DNA of 64,000 bases from Lycium barbarum (GCF_019175385.1 NC_083337.1:19143885-19207884), one strand, 5' to 3'; shown: positions 10,497-21,540, counted from the stretch's first letter. Notes: a model not told the origin generated them from the letters alone. Numbers and translations: made by a program.

Positions 10497-12324
10497 AATC
10501 TCTTGCTCATCCTCGAGCAAGCTTTAAAACCACTCTAAAAAACTCAAGCCTAGGAACACCACCACTTTGGTTGATACCAACAATTAGGCCCTATAGCAAC
10601 TCAAACCATCAAATAAATATTTCATGATCATCATACAAGATATACAAGTCAACACACAAACAACAAACTTCTAACATCCTAATCTTAGAGACGGACTCTA
10701 ACTCATCAAATTTAAGCTCGCTCACCTACTCTGTCAAAGAAATCTAATGACATCACCTATCTATCATGAAACAAGTTCCCTCATAAGAAGAAATTAAGGA
10801 CTTAGCATCAAAGCACAACTCTCGCTCTCAAAAGAAATTCACATGTATGCATAAAGAATCATAGGCCTGCCCATTCTGTACATCTCTAATAATCAAGTGT
10901 GCTCGAATAGAATCATATAGGACTTTAACAGGTTGTAATGTTGGTTAGGGGATGGGTAGGAAAACTATATAATAGTACCTTACACTTCCCTGAGCACTTC
11001 GCACGTTTACACTTTATCACCCATTATTTTCAAATCTTCACTTTTATTTTCAGCCCTTTCTTCATTCATTTTTTCCACTAGTAATTCTCATCATATCAAG
11101 AACACTTCAATTTCATTGTTTTTTTCTCGAGTAATTTTTTTTCCATGTCACATTCTTTCTAAGAGGGCCTTTTCATCACTTTGCAACTATCATTGGTCAC
11201 CATTTATTTCCACTTGGCCATCCCTTTTCTTCAGATTTCATTATATCACCGTTTAAGCTATAGTGTTCAAGGAAGCAGGGTGCAAAATCTAGGGATTAAA
11301 CAAAGGATCAAGGCAAAAATATGGCTACCAAACAAAATGTTACAGGCTTAAAGGGCTAACTAGTGGTAACAATATTTGAAAAGGCTAAAATTCACAAGAA
11401 ATATCAAAGAAAGCCTATCATCATCTTCTAAACAGAGCAACAATTTTTATTTCGCTTCAATAACATACAGAGCAAGTTCTAGACTAAGATGCAAAACATG
11501 GAATATAAGCAAGAAATTCTCGCCACACATGGCACAAGTATCAGTCAAGATGGATCAGTTGTACTCTAAGACAAACAGGGTCATCACGAACAACAAAATA
11601 AGAAAAAGCTATATACAGAGTTACAACCACCAGCTAGGTGTCAGAAAGTCTGCTATCTTTTTCATTACTCAAGCACTCACAGAAAAGCACTACTCAAGCT
11701 CAGACCCAAATATACTAGTATTAAATAAGTCAAAAGGGTCTTTCTTCTCTCCTTTACTACTCCAAAAAAAAATTAATCCTAAAAAAAGAACCTTATCCGG
11801 TTCGAAGGTCCCCTTGGGGATAGAACCGAGGCCATAAGAAAACCCAAGGGGTGAATGATGTATGCCACTAATGAGGAAACATAAGCTATAAAAAGCAAAG
11901 TATTTTTTTTTTTTTGAATTTTTTTCTTGGTTTTCTATTTTTTTATTTTATATATAAGGCTAAGAAAATTTAAAAAAAAAACTATGGCATAATCATCCTC
12001 AACCTTAAAAAATATTGTCCTCAATGCATGTATAGTAGAGAAAAATCAAAACAAGTGTGAGAAATACTCCCTGAGACCCTCTAGGGCCTAGCTAGCAACA
12101 TAATCTTCAACATCAAGAGTTGGCACGACCCCACACTTACGGCCAAACATGCTCCTCAGCTTTAGTTATGAGTACTCAGAATTCTCCTAATCTGCAAAAT
12201 GAAAACAAAATGTAACGATATAAAAATAAAAATCTAAAACTATTACACATTGGGTTACCTCCCAATAAACGCCTTAGTTAAAGTCGCGGCACAATCTGAA
12301 TCCACTTTTTCATCCACCTCGAAC
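10497..12324 (-). other. Non-coding internal region of Tat-like element
   Basis: AT-rich sequence between the PPT and the degenerate frame. A 153-codon frame on the plus strand (11376-11837) lacks domains, lies antisense to the element and is not called a gene. Homopolymer runs occur near 11910 and 11975. Confidence 0.6.
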
Positions 12325-12906
12325 TTATGAATTGTACCCCCAATTTTGCATCAAATTTTCTATCACGCTTCTGGGGCGGTGGTGTGAAATAAAGGAACCA
12401 AGCAATAGGTGTCGCATCTTGCACTTCTTGACCCTTAAGTGAGGAATGTTGTTTTGTCTCTTTGGTGTGGCATATTTTAGAATGTAAGGGTCATGTTCCT
12501 CATTTATACACCTCTCCAAAGGCTTGGAAGGCTCGATTTCCACGTCGCCAACCAAACCTAATGTAAAAAAATATTTAGAATGAGGGCTGACACGCCCTAA
12601 CTCCAAAAATGCATTATTTTTTACATCCTCACTAATGTATACTCCCTTAATCTTGGCATCATCAACAATATTCTGATTGAATGGCTGGAATTTTTCTTTC
12701 TACTCCAAATCCTGACTACTATCCATGACAATTGGCAGTTGCGCATCAAAAGCCTCAACCTTTTTATTTAATTGAATCTACAGGTCATGGATATCTGAGT
12801 CAAATTGGTCCATCTCTTGTCTGAGCTTTGTTCTTTCTTTCATAAAGTATGTCATGTCACTTGTAATTTCATTGAGATAATCCCCCATATCTCTAATCGT
12901 TGAGCT
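12325..12906 (-). pseudogene. Degenerate ORF of Tat-like element, coiled-coil-like start
   Basis: From about 12897 on the minus strand the frame begins MGDYLNEITSDM and continues FMKERTKLRQEMDQFDSDI, a charged heptad-like helix. Two stops follow, and then a clean 93-codon stretch (12606-12325) containing HSKYFFTLGLVGD, CINEEHDPYIL and HHRPRSVIENLM. The stop is followed directly by GGGAGGTAACCCAATG. I do not recognise a function. Its place between PBS and PPT, where gag-pol would be, suggests a protein peculiar to a non-autonomous Tat element. The two internal stops show it is decayed here. It has no CCHC knuckle and no protease motif. Confidence 0.5.
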
Positions 12907-13265
12907 CTAACCAAAAATCAAGTATCACTCACAATATCCACTTCGTGAAAATCACTTGAGAGACTAGAACAACACTTAGGACACTCTTTCCACTGACCAC
13001 CACACTATTTACAAAAGTTCCAATCATATGATTTAGAAGGGTAATATAGCACTTCCCGTACGATCCAAATTTTAGAACAATTTTTCCATAAGTGGAGCCC
13101 TTCACAAAGTAGACTGAAATCATTAAAATATGAATATCCAACATTCGATAAATTTTCATTCCAAGATGCCATGTCAAGAAGAATTCTAGAATATTAAACA
13201 AAAAAAAAAAAAAACTTGAATAGACTAAAAGAAAAGTCTAATCTAGATAAAAGTTAATTTCTAAG

Positions 13266-13283
13266 TCCCCGACAGTGGCGCCA
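13266..13283 (-). other. Primer-binding site of Tat-like element
   Basis: The minus strand reads TGGCGCCACTGTCGGGGA, 6 bases from the LTR end at 13290. It is complementary in type to the 3' end of a plant aspartate tRNA (TGGCGCC...CGGGGA). Confidence 0.75.
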
Positions 13284-13289
13284 AAAACC

Positions 13290-14568
13290 TGTTGCTTCCA
13301 AATACACACGCAAGTATATGCAGTCGTACAAGTAATATAGGATTGAAGTCCAAATATCGTACTCACAGGGACTTATGATCAACTATTTACAAATTAAACA
13401 ATCCTAATTATCTATAAAAGAAGTAAAATTCAAAGTTATATTTATAAAATAACTAGAAATAAAATACAGCAAATAATGAACTTCAACCAAGAAAGAACAG
13501 ATTTTTATCGGAGAAGAGATATATAGATCTAGGGTTATGACCACTACCAATTCGGTTGAGTCTTCCAATCGTTACACCTATTGATTTCCCTGAGTTACTA
13601 GTTAACGGGTTAATATTTACTTTATGAGTATCTTCCGAGTTGCTCACAAATCTGTAGATGTTAGTCTAACGTTTATATTCCTATGGTCGTCAGAAAATAA
13701 CAAGAACGCATTTAAATCTCCGTATTCAACTAAGCAAGGCTAAAGGGTATATTCCTATCCTCATTAGCGAAATGATTATTCGAACAAGCTATATTTATTT
13801 TTATTACGCATGTAAATTCCTTATCCCTAGCTCAATTCACACGCCACAGATAGTATCTAACTATTGATCAGATAATCAGACAATTAAGACCAAGAATAAA
13901 TAAATAAGCCAAAGATGGAAAACCAATAGATAAAACGATAATCAAACGTCAACTTTTATGTTTGGGCCAAAACCTTAGAACTAAAGAGTTTAGCTCCACA
14001 AAGATATGGAGGAAAAAATAACAAATCATCCGAATAGAAACGTAAAAATGAGTACTGCAGAGAAAAGAAGGTAAAACTTTATAATTTCGACCTCCACGGC
14101 GGCTCCAAGCTCTCTCTAAGTCCAAAATTATATAAAAATTGTGTAGAATATATATTTATATCGTACCAAAAAAAGTCTGAGCTTTTAAAAATCAAATCCA
14201 AACCGAACCGAGAAATAATCTCTCGCGTAAGCGGTGCCGCGGGCACAGCTTAAATTCCAGCGAACCAATTTGTTGCAAGGTACTTAACTTTCCCTCAATT
14301 CTTAAACCTTGCTTTCTTTGTTTTTTATTTTTTGTGTCTTTATTTTGGGGGACAAAGTTTAGGGGCTGTCTCCCACTTTGTCTCCCCCTCTTTCTTTTTC
14401 TCTTCCGCTTTTAATTCAGTTTTTCACCAAATCTCATCGTTTCCCCAACGTTTTATTCCTTCACAATAAAATAAAATATTAAGCACAAATTAATATAATT
14501 AATACTCAAAAGACGATTAAAAGTACTAGAATAATAATGAGTAAATATATACATTTTTTGACCGAACA
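13290..14568 (-). mobile_element. 5' LTR of Tat-like element (complete)
   Basis: On the plus strand it runs from TGTTGCTTCCAAATAC to GACCGAACA, 1279 bp with TG...CA ends. CCATG follows, but no matching target duplication can be tested because the other LTR is truncated. Confidence 0.8.
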
Positions 14569-15015
14569 CCATGAATTTATTATTTATATTTTTAAATATA
14601 AATAGTCGACGCCGCTTATAAAAACGGTTATATACGTTTCCTGTATGTTTCAGTGTATACCAGAATGGCTCATCTCTCATTACCTTACTTTTTCATTTTG
14701 AACAACCTATGTTTAATCACTTTGAAACAAGCCATACCTATTGTCAAATATGAAGCTCTCTACGTGTAATATAATTTCCCTAATCACATAAATTTTATCT
14801 CAGCATTTAATTCTATGTATCTAACTCAAAAGTTCAGACGTTAAAGAAGCATCAAACTATTTAACACAATCAACCTTTTATCATTTTTAGTAACTAGCAA
14901 TTTTTCAGTTTCTATTTTATAGTTAAAACAAATAGTTTAAATATATTTATCTCTTGTATATACTTTTTACATATTGACCCGACACACACGTGCAACGCAC
15001 TTACGATAAAGCTAG
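14569..15015 (+). mobile_element. Helitron-like 3' end (truncated)
   Basis: A small hairpin (GTGC-AAC-GCAC, 14990-15000) followed 11 bases later by CTAG then T (15012-15016) is the usual Helitron 3' terminus. The 5' end is missing, apparently cut by the Tat-like LTR at 14568. The same hairpin core occurs at 31276-31288. Confidence 0.45.
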
Positions 15016-15016
15016 T

Positions 15017-15592
15017 GAAATTGATAAGTACATATATTCCTTCCATCTTAAAGCAAGCCTCTAAATAAGAGGGTTCTCGAATGAGTCATTTTTGTATTCT
15101 AACAATTATACGTTACATGTTGAGGTAACAAGGAAATTTTTTAAAAGTTATATAAACAGTCTATAAACAATATTTTCATTATCAGGCCACATGTACTTAT
15201 ATTTGGTGTAGCAAACAACCTCTCTTATATTCAAGATTATAAATTTTCTTTAAGGAGACTTACATGTAGATATTTTTTGGGTGGCTTCTTATAAAAAATT
15301 CTTGACACTAAATTGTATATACATAATATAACTTAAATTCTATATGGAAAAGACTTTTATAACCTTGTAAACCATAAGTGTATCTATTGAACTATCATTT
15401 ATCTCTCTCTTAAGCACCTCACTAATTAGAGCAGGAAAGTTAGATTGAAAAAAGTGGTAAATGGCCTCTCATTTTTCAAATACATCAAATACAATTTGGG
15501 ACCGATGGGAATAATTTGAATTAATCCGCCTTGGGGATGACACGATTATTCAAACATGCCTATAATTTGTGTATTTTAACATGTCATAACAT
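15017..15592. other. Gap: AT-rich, nothing recognised
   Basis: No coding similarity, repeat boundary or RNA gene was seen. Confidence 0.6.
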
Positions 15593-15595
15593 TTA

Positions 15596-16023
15596 GGGTG
15601 TGTTTGGTATGAAGGAAAATGTTTTCCATGAAAAATGTTTTCTTGGAAAATAAGTGGGTTTCCTACTTATTTTCTAGTGTTTGATAACTAAGCAAAAAAT
15701 ATTATCTCAAGAGCGTTTATATGTATTCTAGGAGAACACTATGGGGGTGGGATGGGTGGGGAGTGGGGGTTTGGGAGTGGCAGGGCATGGATATTCAAAG
15801 GGGTGGGGATTGCGGGTGTTGGGTGGGTCGGGAAGAGACAATGAACTTGGAGTATCACTTATGGAACTTGTTTTCTCTATATCCATTAGGGAAGTCATTT
15901 TCCTCATTTTTAAGGAACTTGTTTTCCTAGAGAAAATGTTTTCCAAAACAGTTTGACTACCCAAATATGAGAAAATTGAAAAACATTTTCCGGAAAATGT
16001 TTTCCTCCATACCAAACACACCC
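15596..16023. mobile_element. Tourist-like (PIF/Harbinger) MITE
   Basis: The 428-bp element has inverted ends GGGTGTGTTTGGTATG...CATACCAAACACACCC and 3-bp direct repeats TTA at 15593-15595 and 16024-16026. The arms stay complementary for some tens of bases (GGAAAATGTTTTCC blocks). The GG(G) start and TTA duplication fit PIF/Harbinger. It has no transposase. The glycine/tryptophan-rich frames inside a GGGGTGGG tract are not genes. Confidence 0.82.
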
Positions 16024-16026
16024 TTA

Positions 16027-16374
16027 GAGTTTGCTTTTCGAAAGAGAAAAGGAAGATAAATTATAAAAGGCTGAACACACCACAACCCCTTAAACTTGCA
16101 AACAAAGTTTCATTTGAATATTCGAGCTACGACTTATTTCAATTAAGCACCCGATACCCAAACACTCATTACGTAGATAAGTTAACCAATTAAAAATGTC
16201 ACTTCCTTTAAGTATACACATTAACTTTAGTAAATCCTAAACTTCAGACATGTTCCAATTGATTTTGACATATTTTAAGTAGTTAACTTATCTTCGTAAC
16301 CATCGCTTGAAAACCCGTTCAGAAACTTTTACAAGATTTGCACTGGAAGCTAAAAGAAAACACATTTTCATGTG
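16027..16374. other. Gap: nothing recognised
   Basis: AT-rich single-copy-looking sequence between the MITE and the duplicated SINE locus. Confidence 0.55.
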
Positions 16375-16654
16375 TTCAGATCATCAATTATGTTATAACA
16401 TGTCATAATTTGAGTATCTAAATGAAATTTACTAGCAAATTTTTCTCGATTTAGACATTATAAAAGGTACAAATACACCCGCAAGGATTGACTGAGTTGG
16501 TGAGATGAGTGGTTTTCTACATGATAGAATTTAGATTAATTCCTCTCGCCAACATTCTTCTCAGTCAGAGCTCGTCGCACCGGGATCGCCTAGTGCGATT
16601 TATATCTCTGGTGTGGTTTGCGAGCTATTGCACACTGAGCAAGTGACCCCCTGA
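16375..16654 (+). repeat. Duplicated SINE locus, left copy (empty-site copy)
   Basis: GTTCAGATCATCAATT to GTGACCCCCTG matches 21231-21480 over about 250 bp, including about 100 bp outside the SINE. A tRNA-derived SINE begins at about 16476 with an A-box-like segment (GACTGAGTTGGTGAGATG) and a degenerate B box near 16545. It is cut at CCCCCTG by the LTR at 16655. The SINE's left target duplication GGTACAAATA (16466-16475) is kept here. Confidence 0.75.
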
Positions 16655-17036
16655 AATTTCAAATAATCTGAAATTTCCTAGGTGCATAGAAGATCAGTAA
16701 TTCTTCGTTCCAAGGGGGATAGAAGACCACCAACACTTGTTCCAAGGTGCATAGAAGACCACCGACACTTTGTTCAATAAAGGGTTAAATGATCTTCTAG
16801 AAACACAATTATGAGCTGCTGAACTTGTTCCTTCTTTGGGTAGATTTTCAGCCATAATCCAACTCATCTTGGTCTTCAATTTGGGCCTCCAAATAGTAGT
16901 AAGACTTTCCCAAAAGATACTTTGGGCTGGAGCTATTCTTCCATTACAAGACATGTTTTCATTGTCAATTGAAGCCCATTAAAGCATCTTGATATTCCCT
17001 TAGTCTTCAATGGAATTAAGCTTTCTGGTGCTATCA
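16655..17036 (-). mobile_element. 3' LTR fragment of the gypsy derivative
   Basis: It matches 20840-21230 (GTGCATAGAAGACCACC, AGACATGTTTTCATTG) and ends CTGGTGCTATCA on the plus strand. The missing part was lost at the junction with the SINE locus at 16654/16655. Confidence 0.8.
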
Positions 17037-17056
17037 TTCTCCCCCTCTTAAAGAAG
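17037..17056 (-). other. Polypurine tract of the gypsy derivative
   Basis: The minus strand reads CTTCTTTAAGAGGGGGAGAA directly before the LTR start TGATAGCACC. A second similar tract (AAGAGGGGAAGAATGG) lies at about 17120-17142. Confidence 0.75.
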
Positions 17057-17153
17057 ATTCATCCCGAATCTTGGTGGTGACCTTACTTGCTCCTTAATGC
17101 ATTTGAGCCTCCATGGTTGCTACCATTCTTCCCCTCTTAAAGATGATTCGTCC

Positions 17154-18683
17154 TCAATCTTGATATTGACCTACAACCAATATGACATTCACAATAAGTA
17201 GAACAAAACATGTATTTGGTAAAAATAACACAAGGTAGTGACCATGCAACCTCTTACCCCACTTAGTTCTTTTATGCACAAACACTCCTTTTAAATATCC
17301 AAGAATAACATCATCTAATAGAAAAATGTGATTACCAACACAACCACTAAAAGCATATCCAAGAATAACATCATCTAATAGAAAAATGCGATTACCAACA
17401 CAACCACTAAAAGCACAATTCATAAGCTCTTTAAACAGTAGAGGGTCATTACTTTGATCAAAAGCATATGAATACCAAGAAAACATACCATATTTGCTCT
17501 TTCTAAACAACTTAACCTCACTATTGGATATACCATAGTCAAGATATGGATCAAAAGTAATTTCCTCAAGAAGCGGCTTGTAATGAACCTGCAAAAAAGG
17601 ATCTACGAAACAAGATAAAGACAATTGTGAAGTTAGCAACATGTGAGCACTTATCCTTTTCCGCACTTGAGCAACTACATTCTGCATTTAGCTCAACTTT
17701 CTTAATATCTAAGACACCAAAAACTTCATGTGTCTCATTTGTCTTCATTGGTAACTTCATCATCTTTGCTTCTTTCATTGGAATCCCAAAGTGGACAAAA
17801 ATGTACTGTAAACTCATCTTTAGTATCATCCCACAATGGTTTATCACACACATTAAAACTTTGAACAATGAGATTGTCTTCTTCAAGCGAGGTGTCATCG
17901 TCCTTCACATAAGGTTCATCCTCAATTTTCTGTAGGAAAGGAGATGTAATACTAAAACAAGAAAGTATTAGTGGATTGACATACAAATAAGATTCATCCT
18001 CTCTTAAGTTTTCTTGGATTTGTTCACTCAACTTATCTCGTCCCTCACTTTCATCACATTGTGGCAGATTGCTCGCGTTAGAAAAACAACCAAAAAGGTT
18101 AGGTTCACTCCTAATTTGAGTTATACCTTCACTTAAAAATTTTGAACTCATCAATATGTGGTAGTAGTTCAGTTTCATTTCCATCTACAAATAGATCATC
18201 AACAAGGTCATACCACATGAGATCATCAAGATCAACTTTTCCTTCTACTTGCAAATGTTTCTACGAATCATCATCCCTTGCACCTTTCAAATCTTATTTG
18301 AAGCTAGATTCTTCCTTCAATTGTTGTTCCATTTTTTCAATGCCCTCTTCTTCAATAACCTGCACATTTGGAACACAAATACTAGAAAAAGAATGAGTTA
18401 ATTGGTTAGAGCTTGAACAAGAATCTTTCACACTTATGCACTCTTTTCTTTTAAGCTCTTCTTTTTCCTCATCTCTCAAGTGCACTTGTTCACTCTCTAT
18501 TTTACCTCTCGAGCTCACTTCACTCACTTCCGTCCACTCATTTCTACTTCTTGACAATCCACTCTCTTCACTCATCACTTCCTCTCCTTTTTCCTCTCTA
18601 GAGTTGTCAAGTTTCTCACCCTTACTTCTCTCTTTCTTTTGTCTCTCATCCTCACTTTTGTTTGGTTTAAAGAAGGCAGTCAA
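17154..18683 (-). pseudogene. Acidic Ser/Glu-rich reading frames of the gypsy derivative
   Basis: Three frames follow each other on the minus strand: 18683-18294 (highly charged, KSEDERQKKERSK..., EEKGEEVMSEESG), 18184-17735 (acidic, KIEDEPYVKDDDTSLEEDN) and 17687-17154. They probably descend from one frame broken by indels. The last contains an in-frame 20-residue tandem duplication (AFSGCVGN...DDVILGY twice). Its downstream sequence resembles the LRGEEW-type end found before the PPT of many gypsy polyproteins. I recognise no enzymatic domain. They occupy the place where reverse transcriptase and integrase would normally be. Confidence 0.5.
17295..17414 (-). repeat. 60-bp perfect-period tandem duplication, in frame
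   Basis: Units 17295-17354 and 17355-17414 differ at one visible base (ATGTGATT versus ATGCGATT). They encode AFSGCVGNRIFLLDDVILGY and its near-identical copy. Confidence 0.9.
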
Positions 18684-18689
18684 TGCAAT

Positions 18690-19587
18690 ATCATTCCTTT
18701 TTATTCTCGGGCAAGGTATGTTGCAGCCCCCATATACTTGCCAAGAATCCCTCTTTTGTCCCTTAGAGGACTTCTAACATCAATTCTAATTTTAGGCTTC
18801 TCAATCCTGCTTTTGTTTTCCCTTTTGCATTCTTTATTCTTCTCAAACACTTCTATTGATCTTCTTACCCTTAATTGATCTTCTTGAATCTCCATAGGTA
18901 CCAAAGATATAAGGGTAGTTCTTTTTCCACCATCTTGCACCAATGAATACCTATTCTTTTCTAGATCATATGAAACTTTCCTATAGAGATATCATGGCTT
19001 TCCAAATAAGATACCATGGCTTTCCCAATAAGACATGACATGTCAATAAGGGAACTACATGACACCAGACCTCTTCCTTGTATTTCCCAATAGTTAATGA
19101 CACTTACACCCTCTTCTCTACCTTTACTTGTTTTAATGTGTAGGGTGAAGCATGCTTAGCACAAGATAAACCCACTTTTTCAAAAAAGTAAGCACTAACT
19201 AAGTTGTGACAAACATTCTTGTCCATCTTAGTGCACACACATTAGACAATACTTCCATTCTGGTTTGAAAAAACTTATTAACTAGAGTAAGCTCATAGCC
19301 TCTTCTAGGACTCTTTCCCAAACTAGATCTTACCGGAGTAGGTTTAATAGGACTCATACTCCCAAATTCAACATAATCAGCACATTCATCACCATAACTA
19401 TGTCAGCATAATCAGGAGATTCATCACTACAATAATTCTCACAAATGTTGTTGCCTTCACTCGAATCAGAAATCTAATGTGATTCATCATAGGTTTGGCT
19501 AATATTTGAATCATCATAGCCACCATATTCTTCACAATAATCATCCATTCCTTCACTCCAAATGCTTCTAGAATCTGTAGAAGACAT
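18690..19587 (-). pseudogene. Acidic N-terminus plus gypsy protease relic
   Basis: On the minus strand the frame starts at ATG 19587 with MSSTDSRSIWSEGMDDYCEE and a Tyr/Asp/Ser-rich stretch, then has stops and frame changes. From about 19215 a Ty3/gypsy retropepsin C-terminal half can be followed across frames: HNLVSAYF, KLGLSCAKH, VSVTIGKY, the LLGKPW motif, then NRYSLVQDGG with a downstream basic linker (18943-18701). The catalytic Asp-Ser/Thr-Gly triad region is degraded. The LLGKPW...NRYSLV order is diagnostic of gypsy protease rather than copia. No capsid domain or CCHC knuckle is visible upstream. Dead, as it needs at least two frameshifts. Confidence 0.62.
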
Positions 19588-20408
19588 GCTTTAAAAACAA
19601 GAGAAAATTGTTAGTAGTAAAGTGATCTCACATGCACTCAAGTAGTGGCTCTCAACACTCGTGTTTCACACTATTATTAGGCTTTTACCCTCAAATAATC
19701 TCACCACTCTTTCCTTTTACCACTCAAGGGCTACTCCTCGAAGTTCTTCAATAAACCAGCAACTCAAACACTTCAAAGTAAGTTCCAAAGCTTGGTTCAA
19801 GAATGTAGTTTATGTCAAACAAAAAGGACTAGAAAACTATAACGGACTGGAAACAAAGAAATACACAATGAAAATAAAGAGAAAAGCACAGAACAAATTA
19901 GTACGAAATAAAGAAATAGACACAAAATTAATAGAGTACACCAAGTGTGAAAAAATACTTAAAGTATCTAGTAAGGGAAGAATAGGAAATTAAATGTAGT
20001 TTATAAACACTGTGAAGAAGACCTCTACATATTCCAATGAGTTTGAATCCAAATGTGTTGCAATGACCTTTGCACTTTTCCATGTGACCTTTGAGTTTCT
20101 TGATGACCTTGTGGAATTTATTATGAACAAGACTTGAATACAACTTAAAATCCCAATGAATTTTCACAAATTGATATCTAGCTCTGAATACCAACAACTT
20201 AAAGTCACAAAATCATGCATCAAGACAAGTGAATAATAATACCAAAAGGTACTGTTCACGCACTATTCAATGAGCAGTTTTTTTACCTTTTGTACTGTTC
20301 ATGCTACAGTACATGTTTTTCCCTTTTTTCAGTTTTTTTTTTTTTTTTTTTATATCTAGAATTCAAATCAATAGACCGAGTGAATATAAGAATACCTAAT
20401 CATTCAAA
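19588..20408 (-). other. 5' leader of the gypsy derivative
   Basis: Lies between PBS and first ATG. It is AT-rich, with a T run at about 20333-20352 (A run on the element strand). Frames at 19661-19993 (plus) and 19928-20197 (minus) show no domain and are not called genes. Confidence 0.55.
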
Positions 20409-20420
20409 GCTCTGATACCA
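20409..20420 (-). other. Primer-binding site (initiator methionine tRNA type)
   Basis: The minus strand reads TGGTATCAGAGC, two bases from the LTR end TGTTGTTATCA. Confidence 0.85.
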
Positions 20421-20422
20421 CT

Positions 20423-21230
20423 TGATAACAACACGGATTGCGAAAGACTTTAGAATTAGAAGTTAGAAAGGGAGAAGGATTGATTCTTGAGAGAGAAGAA
20501 CACAAGTTCAAGTATTTGATACTTGAAATCTTGTTTAATAGTAAAAAAAAAAAAAAAAGGTAGTTGAATCAATTAAGAAGAAGAAGAAGAATAGGGGGGA
20601 GGGAACTCAAACGAGGTTTCTGAGCATAGAAGGATCCAAGGTACGGTTCAAAGTAGAACAAAAAGGGCATAACCCAAAAGAGAACCTCAAAGGTCTTCAC
20701 AAGCCATAAGGCTAATAATATTAATATTCATCAAATTTAGTTACAATGAAAAAGAAAACACTTTTTTATATTGGAGTAAATGGTGGCTGTCACCCTAAAG
20801 AAAAGAAAGAACATTCTAGAATTCAAAGGTAGTCAAACTAAATTAAACAATCTGAAATTTCCAAGGTGCATAAAAGACCACCAATTCTTCGTTCCAAAGT
20901 GCATAGAAGACCACCAACACTTGATCCAAGGTGTATAGAAGACCACCAACACTTTGTTCAATAAAGTATTAAGTGTAGTCAACATAACATTAAATGATCT
21001 TCTACAAACACAAGTATGGGCTACTGAACTTGTTCCTTCTTTGGGCAGATTTTGGGCCACAATCAAACTCATGTTAGTCTTCAATTTGGGCCTCCAAATA
21101 GTAGTAAGAACTTTCCAAAAGATACATTGGGCTGGAGCTACTCTTCCATTATAAGACATGTTTTCATTGCCAACTGAAGCCTATTAAAGCATCTTGATAT
21201 TCCCTTAATCTTCAATGATGGGTGCTATCA
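20423..21230 (-). mobile_element. 5' LTR of the gypsy derivative (complete)
   Basis: The plus strand runs from TGATAACAACACGG to GGTGCTATCA, 808 bp. Both ends form the short inverted repeat TGATA/TATCA. It contains a simple AGAAGA repeat near 20575. GTTCA follows and is also present, uninterrupted, at the left SINE locus copy (16375). Confidence 0.85.
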
Positions 21231-21480
21231 GTTCAGATGATCAATTGTAACGTGCTATAATTTGAGTATCTAAATGAAATTTATCGGCAAATTTTTCTCG
21301 ATTATCGCAAGAATTGGCTGAGTTAGTGAGATGAGTGGTTTCCTATATGATAGAATTGAGATCAATTCCCCTCGCCAGCATCCTTCTAAGTCATATCTCA
21401 TCATACTGGGCTCGCCTAGTGCGATTTATATCTCCGGTGTGGTTTGCGAGCTATTGCACACTTAACAAGTGACCCCCTGC
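21231..21480 (+). repeat. Duplicated SINE locus, right copy
   Basis: It is homologous to 16375-16654. It lacks about 30 bp that in the left copy contain the SINE's left target duplication. Confidence 0.75.
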
Positions 21481-21530
21481 GCACCGAAGGATAGTGGTTG
21501 CAGATTTTCTTGGGGTTTCCAAAAAAAAAA
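21305..21530 (+). mobile_element. tRNA-derived SINE (SolS-like)
   Basis: A tRNA-like head (TTGGCTGAGTTAGTGAGATG; degenerate B box GAGATCAATTCCCC) is followed by TGTGGTTTGCGAGCTATTGC and a run of ten A at 21521-21530. The bases after the tail, GATACAAATA, match the GGTACAAATA in front of the left copy. It resembles Solanaceae SINEs, but the exact subfamily is not assigned. Confidence 0.7.
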
Positions 21531-21540
21531 GATACAAATA

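Larger units (their letters stand above)
10228..14568 (-). mobile_element. Tat/Athila-like non-autonomous LTR element
   Basis: Read on the minus strand, the 5' LTR is 14568-13290, the PBS 13283-13266, the internal region 13265-10497, the PPT 10496-10481, and the truncated 3' LTR 10480-10228. Both LTRs start TGTTCGG and match over about 250-300 bp. The complete LTR ends GGAAGCAACA. The PBS TGGCGCCACTGTCGGGGA resembles the aspartate-tRNA type PBS of Athila/Tat elements. The internal region has one degenerate reading frame and no protease, reverse transcriptase or integrase. It also holds the conserved segment TTGGGAGGTAACCCAATG (near 12255) often seen in Tat elements. The left LTR was cut by the chromovirus LTR ending at 10227. 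Confidence 0.8.
16655..21230 (-). mobile_element. Non-autonomous Ty3/gypsy element with protease relic
   Basis: On the minus strand the 5' LTR is 21230-20423, the PBS 20420-20409, the internal region about 20408-17057, the PPT 17056-17037, and the truncated 3' LTR 17036-16655. The LTRs share TGATAGCACC...ends, and the complete one is 808 bp (TGATAGCACC to TGTTGTTATCA). Coding remnants are an acidic N-terminal protein with a gypsy-type protease region (19587-18690) and acidic, Ser/Glu-rich frames (18683-17154). No reverse transcriptase, RNase H or integrase is present. The element copied itself only with help, or is an internal deletion derivative. Confidence 0.8.

Noticed and set aside
11376..11837. 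153-codon open frame on the plus strand
   Set aside because: It lies antisense inside a Tat-like LTR element, has no domain, and has basic low-complexity composition as expected from AT-rich DNA.
15721..16021. Gly/Trp-rich frames on both strands
   Set aside because: They come from a GGGGTGGG tract inside the Tourist-like MITE.
18436..18777. Ser/Leu-rich plus-strand frames with signal-peptide look
   Set aside because: They are the antisense of the Glu/Lys/Ser-rich frame of the gypsy derivative.
20409..21230. Endogenous plant pararetrovirus
   Set aside because: The methionine-type PBS alone is shared with LTR elements. LTRs, PPT and gypsy-type protease are present, and no movement or coat protein motif was seen anywhere in the window.
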